From Enterovibrio norvegicus DSM 15893 (GTDB lineage: Bacteria; Pseudomonadota; Gammaproteobacteria; Enterobacterales; Vibrionaceae): 49,889 nt of DNA. The notes under the pieces are model-generated. The model made no database searches. It had not been told where the DNA came from and saw only the letters and a list, made by a program, of their open reading frames with translations. The position numbers and the translations under genes were made by a program. The DNA lies in assembly GCF_900115495.1 (NCBI RefSeq), contig NZ_FOWR01000038.1:1-49889 (forward strand), written 5' to 3'. This document shows, in pieces, positions 47,229 through 49,889 of the stretch. Position 1 is the first letter of the stretch, and each line of letters begins with the position of its first letter.

Positions 47229-47669
47229 ATGAAAAAAATATTGTTAATAACACTGTTATTAGCGTCAACAAGTCTAGTCTACGCTGCCGACAAACAGCTA
47301 GCTATAGCAGAAACCCCATCTGTTACTGCTGATTGGATTCACTTCTCTGGCCCTTCGACAGCTGCTAATTGGATACACTTTTCTGGGCCGTCACCAGCAG
47401 CTACTTATGTGTATACCACCGATAATTGTCATGAAAGTCCAATTCAACTTCTAGATTCTTCTCCAACATATGCAGACTTGATCTTTGTGTCTGGTCCAAG
47501 CACTGCCGCAGATTGGATTCATCTCTCTGGTCCAAGCACTGCCGCCGACTGGTATCACATCACAAGTAATGAAAGTATTGCTGAGATAAAATTGTGCATT
47601 CCAAATGAAGAGTTAAGAACCGAGAAAAATATAGCCATTCTTCTTCACATACTCCAACAGAGTGATTGA
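47229..47669 (+). CDS. Secreted small protein with ADWIH-SGPST repeats
   Basis: A 146-residue product with a clear signal peptide (MKKILLITLLLASTSLVYAA, cleavage near residue 20) and a GAGGA ribosome site. The mature part contains about five copies of a 12-residue unit, best seen as AADWIHLSGPST. The copies read TADWIHFSGPST, AANWIHFSGPSP, YADLIFVSGPST, AADWIHLSGPST and AADWYHITS, with a 20-residue insertion containing a Cys (TTDNCHES) after the second. A second Cys (KLCIPNEE) is near the C-terminus, so one disulphide is possible. No known family. It lies 37 bases ahead of the EndoU-like gene and may be its secreted partner; that is a guess from position. Confidence 0.65.
   Translation: MKKILLITLLLASTSLVYAADKQLAIAETPSVTADWIHFSGPSTAANWIHFSGPSPAATYVYTTDNCHESPIQLLDSSPTYADLIFVSGPSTAADWIHLSGPSTAADWYHITSNESIAEIKLCIPNEELRTEKNIAILLHILQQSD
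47325..47562 (+). repeat. Degenerate 36-bp tandem repeat inside the secreted protein gene
   Basis: Units of about 36 bases encode the AADWIHxSGPST motif. The last units share TCTGGTCCAAGCACTGCCGC exactly, which suggests a recent duplication; the earlier units have diverged, including many synonymous changes. Confidence 0.8.
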
Positions 47670-47706
47670 GTTATAAAAATTTCGTCGACAAGTATAGGAT
47701 AAGTGG

Positions 47707-49581
47707 ATGTTATTAGAGTTCATACAAGAAGATGGCAAAAAACTAGAACTTACAGAACACGCGCTCGAGCATGTCTTAAAGGGTAACTTCGTTATTCGCC
47801 CAATGAAAGATAGAGAAGATATGAAGGTTCTTAGTGGTGGACTTCATACCTGTGAAGCGTGGATTGATTTTAGAAATTGCTATGGAAATAAACTGGAACA
47901 CCTTCATTTCTATAATAGTTCACAGCATTCATTTTGGTACTATGCCAGAGAGTTGGGGAATGGAGTTGTAACTTTAAGACTTCCGAGAGAATTATTTTCG
48001 GGAAAAGCGGCAAGCATAACCATGTACCCTGATGACTACTATAAATCAGGTTATTTGTGGAAGACTCTTTTTCCTATAGGCTATGATCGCGAAAAAATCA
48101 TACAGGTCGTAGAAGAAGCTTTAGCGAACGAAGATATTACACAAAGGAAGAAAGGCCAAATCGTTGGTTACATCAACAAAGATGATCCTCTATCCAAAAT
48201 GAAGATAGTTATTCAACATCGTGGTAAGGAAATAAAGTCCGTTTTTCCCGCTTGGACTCAACCAAACACAGGTAATAATGGGAAGCCATATAGCCATTAT
48301 GACAACATCGGCTTTGTGATTGCGCAATCAACAGAGTATTTCAACGATGAGGTTAAACTATATCAGCCAAGTATTTTTAATTTCACAGGAGATAGATTTA
48401 AAGTTAATGAGCTACCTTTATACACTCCTAGATTATTTAGAGACCGCAATAACCCAAAAGCTGAACAGTCATTATCAGATTGGAAGAAATCTAGGATAAT
48501 TGAGCTTAATAGATGCAGTTTGGATCGGGAACAAAATGACCTGATTTACAATTATCTAAATGATTTCTCATTAGTAAAATATTACCCTGAAATAATATCT
48601 GGCGCCTATTCCCATGCATGGGAGTTGATAGCAAACGACACCTCAATCTATAATAGCTCTCAAGTTGTTCAGAACATTGTTGATGGCATAAATTACCTAT
48701 ATTTCACAGGACAAAGTGACAGATTAGTTACAACAATTGAGTTCTTGTTAGCCAATATGGTCACTCACACTCTTTTCGATTTAATGTCTAAGAAAAGAAT
48801 TCTGTCTTCTATGATAAACGTGGTTGTAGGCGCTAAATCCCCTGAACTATCATATAAATTCTTATTGGGATTATCTCAGTCACCGGTTAGAAGAGAAGCA
48901 TATATTGAATATAATATAGACTCATTAAGTAAGAAAAAGCTTAGCACATTGCTTCCTTTGAATCACTTCCCTGATGAACTAGCTCTTATTAAAAATCCTT
49001 CATTGGAGTTGGGGGTGAAATTTGATGATTTTATTGAGATCTTAAAAGAAGCACTAGGTGAGACCTATACTCTAAATTTTAATGACGATGATCTATATGC
49101 TCTTCTTAATAGTATTGTTGAAAATCAGGAGCCGAATTTCAAAAATCTAGTAATAGAATCATTGCGTTTTTTTAGTAGCGAAGACTTCACATCTTTGTCA
49201 GCACATATAGAAGGCATACTAGAAACCGCAGAACGCTTTGATTATGGGGATAAAGAGCTACTATCAACTACCGTCGGTCTTATACTAAGAGACTATTGCA
49301 GAATTCAGTTCGCACATAGGCAAAGAATCAACGCTAGATATATTAACTATCATGATTACACGGGTGTAATGTATCTCCCTATTGACAGTGACTTGTTGTT
49401 CGGCACCATATTGAAGCATGAGCGTTGGACAAACTCAATGAATTTGGAAACATTTATAGATGGGGTTATTGGATTCTCCGATCGCAATAAATTTAAGGGC
49501 TTGAAGAATGACGCTCTCAACTTTAAATCAAAGATTGGCAGAGAAAAACCACCCTTACCAGAAAGAGAAGTTACGAGTTAA
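47707..49581 (+). CDS. Large hypothetical protein with N-terminal EndoU-like nuclease region
   Basis: A 624-residue cytoplasmic protein without signal peptide or membrane helices. The first 185 residues follow the order of the bacterial EndoU family: LTEHALEHVLKGNF (His22), SGGLHTCEAW (His47), YYKSGYLWKTLFP (Lys119, Thr120), a helix YDREKIIQVVEEALANED, a glycine turn QIVGYIN, then KMKIVIQHRGKEIKSVFPAW. These resemble the two His, the Lys-Thr before FFP and the final IxSxFP strand seen in EndoU toxin domains. The remaining 440 residues are mainly helical, with no known motif, and could be a target-recognition or regulatory region. In polymorphic toxins EndoU domains are C-terminal; here it is N-terminal, which is unusual. 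RNase activity is inferred. The gene is A+T rich and ends close to an IS256-family insertion. Confidence 0.55.
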   Translation: MLLEFIQEDGKKLELTEHALEHVLKGNFVIRPMKDREDMKVLSGGLHTCEAWIDFRNCYGNKLEHLHFYNSSQHSFWYYARELGNGVVTLRLPRELFSGKAASITMYPDDYYKSGYLWKTLFPIGYDREKIIQVVEEALANEDITQRKKGQIVGYINKDDPLSKMKIVIQHRGKEIKSVFPAWTQPNTGNNGKPYSHYDNIGFVIAQSTEYFNDEVKLYQPSIFNFTGDRFKVNELPLYTPRLFRDRNNPKAEQSLSDWKKSRIIELNRCSLDREQNDLIYNYLNDFSLVKYYPEIISGAYSHAWELIANDTSIYNSSQVVQNIVDGINYLYFTGQSDRLVTTIEFLLANMVTHTLFDLMSKKRILSSMINVVVGAKSPELSYKFLLGLSQSPVRREAYIEYNIDSLSKKKLSTLLPLNHFPDELALIKNPSLELGVKFDDFIEILKEALGETYTLNFNDDDLYALLNSIVENQEPNFKNLVIESLRFFSSEDFTSLSAHIEGILETAERFDYGDKELLSTTVGLILRDYCRIQFAHRQRINARYINYHDYTGVMYLPIDSDLLFGTILKHERWTNSMNLETFIDGVIGFSDRNKFKGLKNDALNFKSKIGREKPPLPEREVTS

Positions 49582-49591
49582 AGTTACTAAG

Positions 49592-49619
49592 GGAGACTGT
49601 AACTAATTTTGTGTAACTG
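49592..49619. repeat. Left terminal region (inverted repeat) of an IS256-family element
   Basis: GAGACTGTAACTAATTTTGT and the bases after it resemble IS256-family terminal repeats (GGGACTGT..AATTTTGTGTAA). It lies about 40-65 bases before the transposase start. The other end is outside the window, so no target duplication can be checked. Confidence 0.65.
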
Positions 49620-49659
49620 GCTATCACACCATACTCTAATGAGAGTTAAGGATAGGCAG

Positions 49660-49889
49660 ATGCGCATGAACAAGAAAGAACTCGAAGCTTTCGCAAAGGA
49701 AGCAGCCAAAGGTATCAAAACACCTGAGGACTTGAACGAATTTAGCCAGATGTTGAAAAAAATCACCGTCGAAGCAGCGTTGAATGCTGAAATGGATGAG
49801 CACCTAGGCTACGAAAAACATCAAAAGTCGCCATCAAACAACAGTCGGAATGGCACGAGCAGCAAACGTGTCAAAACCGAAGAGGGCGA
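49660..49889 (+). CDS. IS256-family (MULE-type) transposase, N-terminal part (cut by window edge)
   Basis: The frame starts at 49660 (MRMNKKELEAFAKEAAKG) with an AAGGA ribosome site seven bases upstream and is open to the window end; 76 codons are visible. TVEAALNAEMDEHLGYEKHQ followed by a Ser/Asn/Gly-rich NNSRNGTSSKRVKTEEG is the standard N-terminus of IS256-family transposases. The DDE catalytic core lies beyond the window. Confidence 0.9.
   Translation, partial: MRMNKKELEAFAKEAAKGIKTPEDLNEFSQMLKKITVEAALNAEMDEHLGYEKHQKSPSNNSRNGTSSKRVKTEEG

Overview
The window looks like a Vibrionaceae-type gammaproteobacterial chromosome (Vibrio, Photobacterium, Enterovibrio or Grimontia; I cannot tell which). 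The evidence is core gene order shared with enterics (prc-proQ-fRMsr facing letA-letB-rsmF), a fruBKA operon next to its own fruR, and several small families that I associate with vibrios and relatives (DUF3802, DUF3334, a VcINDY-like carboxylate transporter, an extra FabH). No rRNA or tRNA gene was seen.

Layout. 1-413 is the 3' end of an IS4-family transposase. 505-9609 is the conserved prc/proQ/fRMsr and letA/letB/rsmF block. 9.6-15.3 kb holds a CvfB-type S1 protein, a stand-alone and apparently inactive PEP-synthase C-terminal domain, Trp-type DAHP synthase (aroH), YajQ and a secreted PIG-L deacetylase with a discoidin-like tail. 15.3-27.5 kb holds a DEAH helicase, malic enzyme, SanA, a DASS transporter, a FabH paralogue, a GGDEF protein, NagK, TapT and DUF3802. 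27.7-32.5 kb is a signalling cluster: a hybrid histidine kinase with receiver and Hpt domains, a CheX-like DUF3334 protein and a small unknown. 32.5-38.6 kb is the fructose PTS operon fruBKA, divergent from fruR with three FruR/Cra operator palindromes between them, followed by an OGFr-domain protein and a Trp-rich small protein.

From about 38.6 kb the sequence becomes accessory and A+T rich. It contains a DUF4397 lipoprotein, an SOS-controlled umuDC pair with a near-perfect LexA box, and then a run of orphan genes from 43.0 to 49.6 kb. These are a zinc-ribbon protein, a HEPN-domain protein with a small partner, a membrane protein, a frameshifted Shedu-like nuclease, a membrane-anchored protein, a secreted protein made of 12-residue ADWIH..SGPST repeats, and a 624-residue protein whose N-terminus resembles bacterial EndoU ribonucleases. 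Three diverged copies of a roughly 175-bp repeat stand in front of successive genes in this run. An IS256-family insertion begins at about 49.59 kb and runs off the window.

The nuclease-like content (HEPN, Shedu, EndoU-like), low G+C, repeated spacers and IS flank suggest a defence or conflict island. The most novel candidate is the unit 46619-49581 (membrane protein, repeat protein, EndoU-like protein). All functional statements about that unit are inference from sequence reading.
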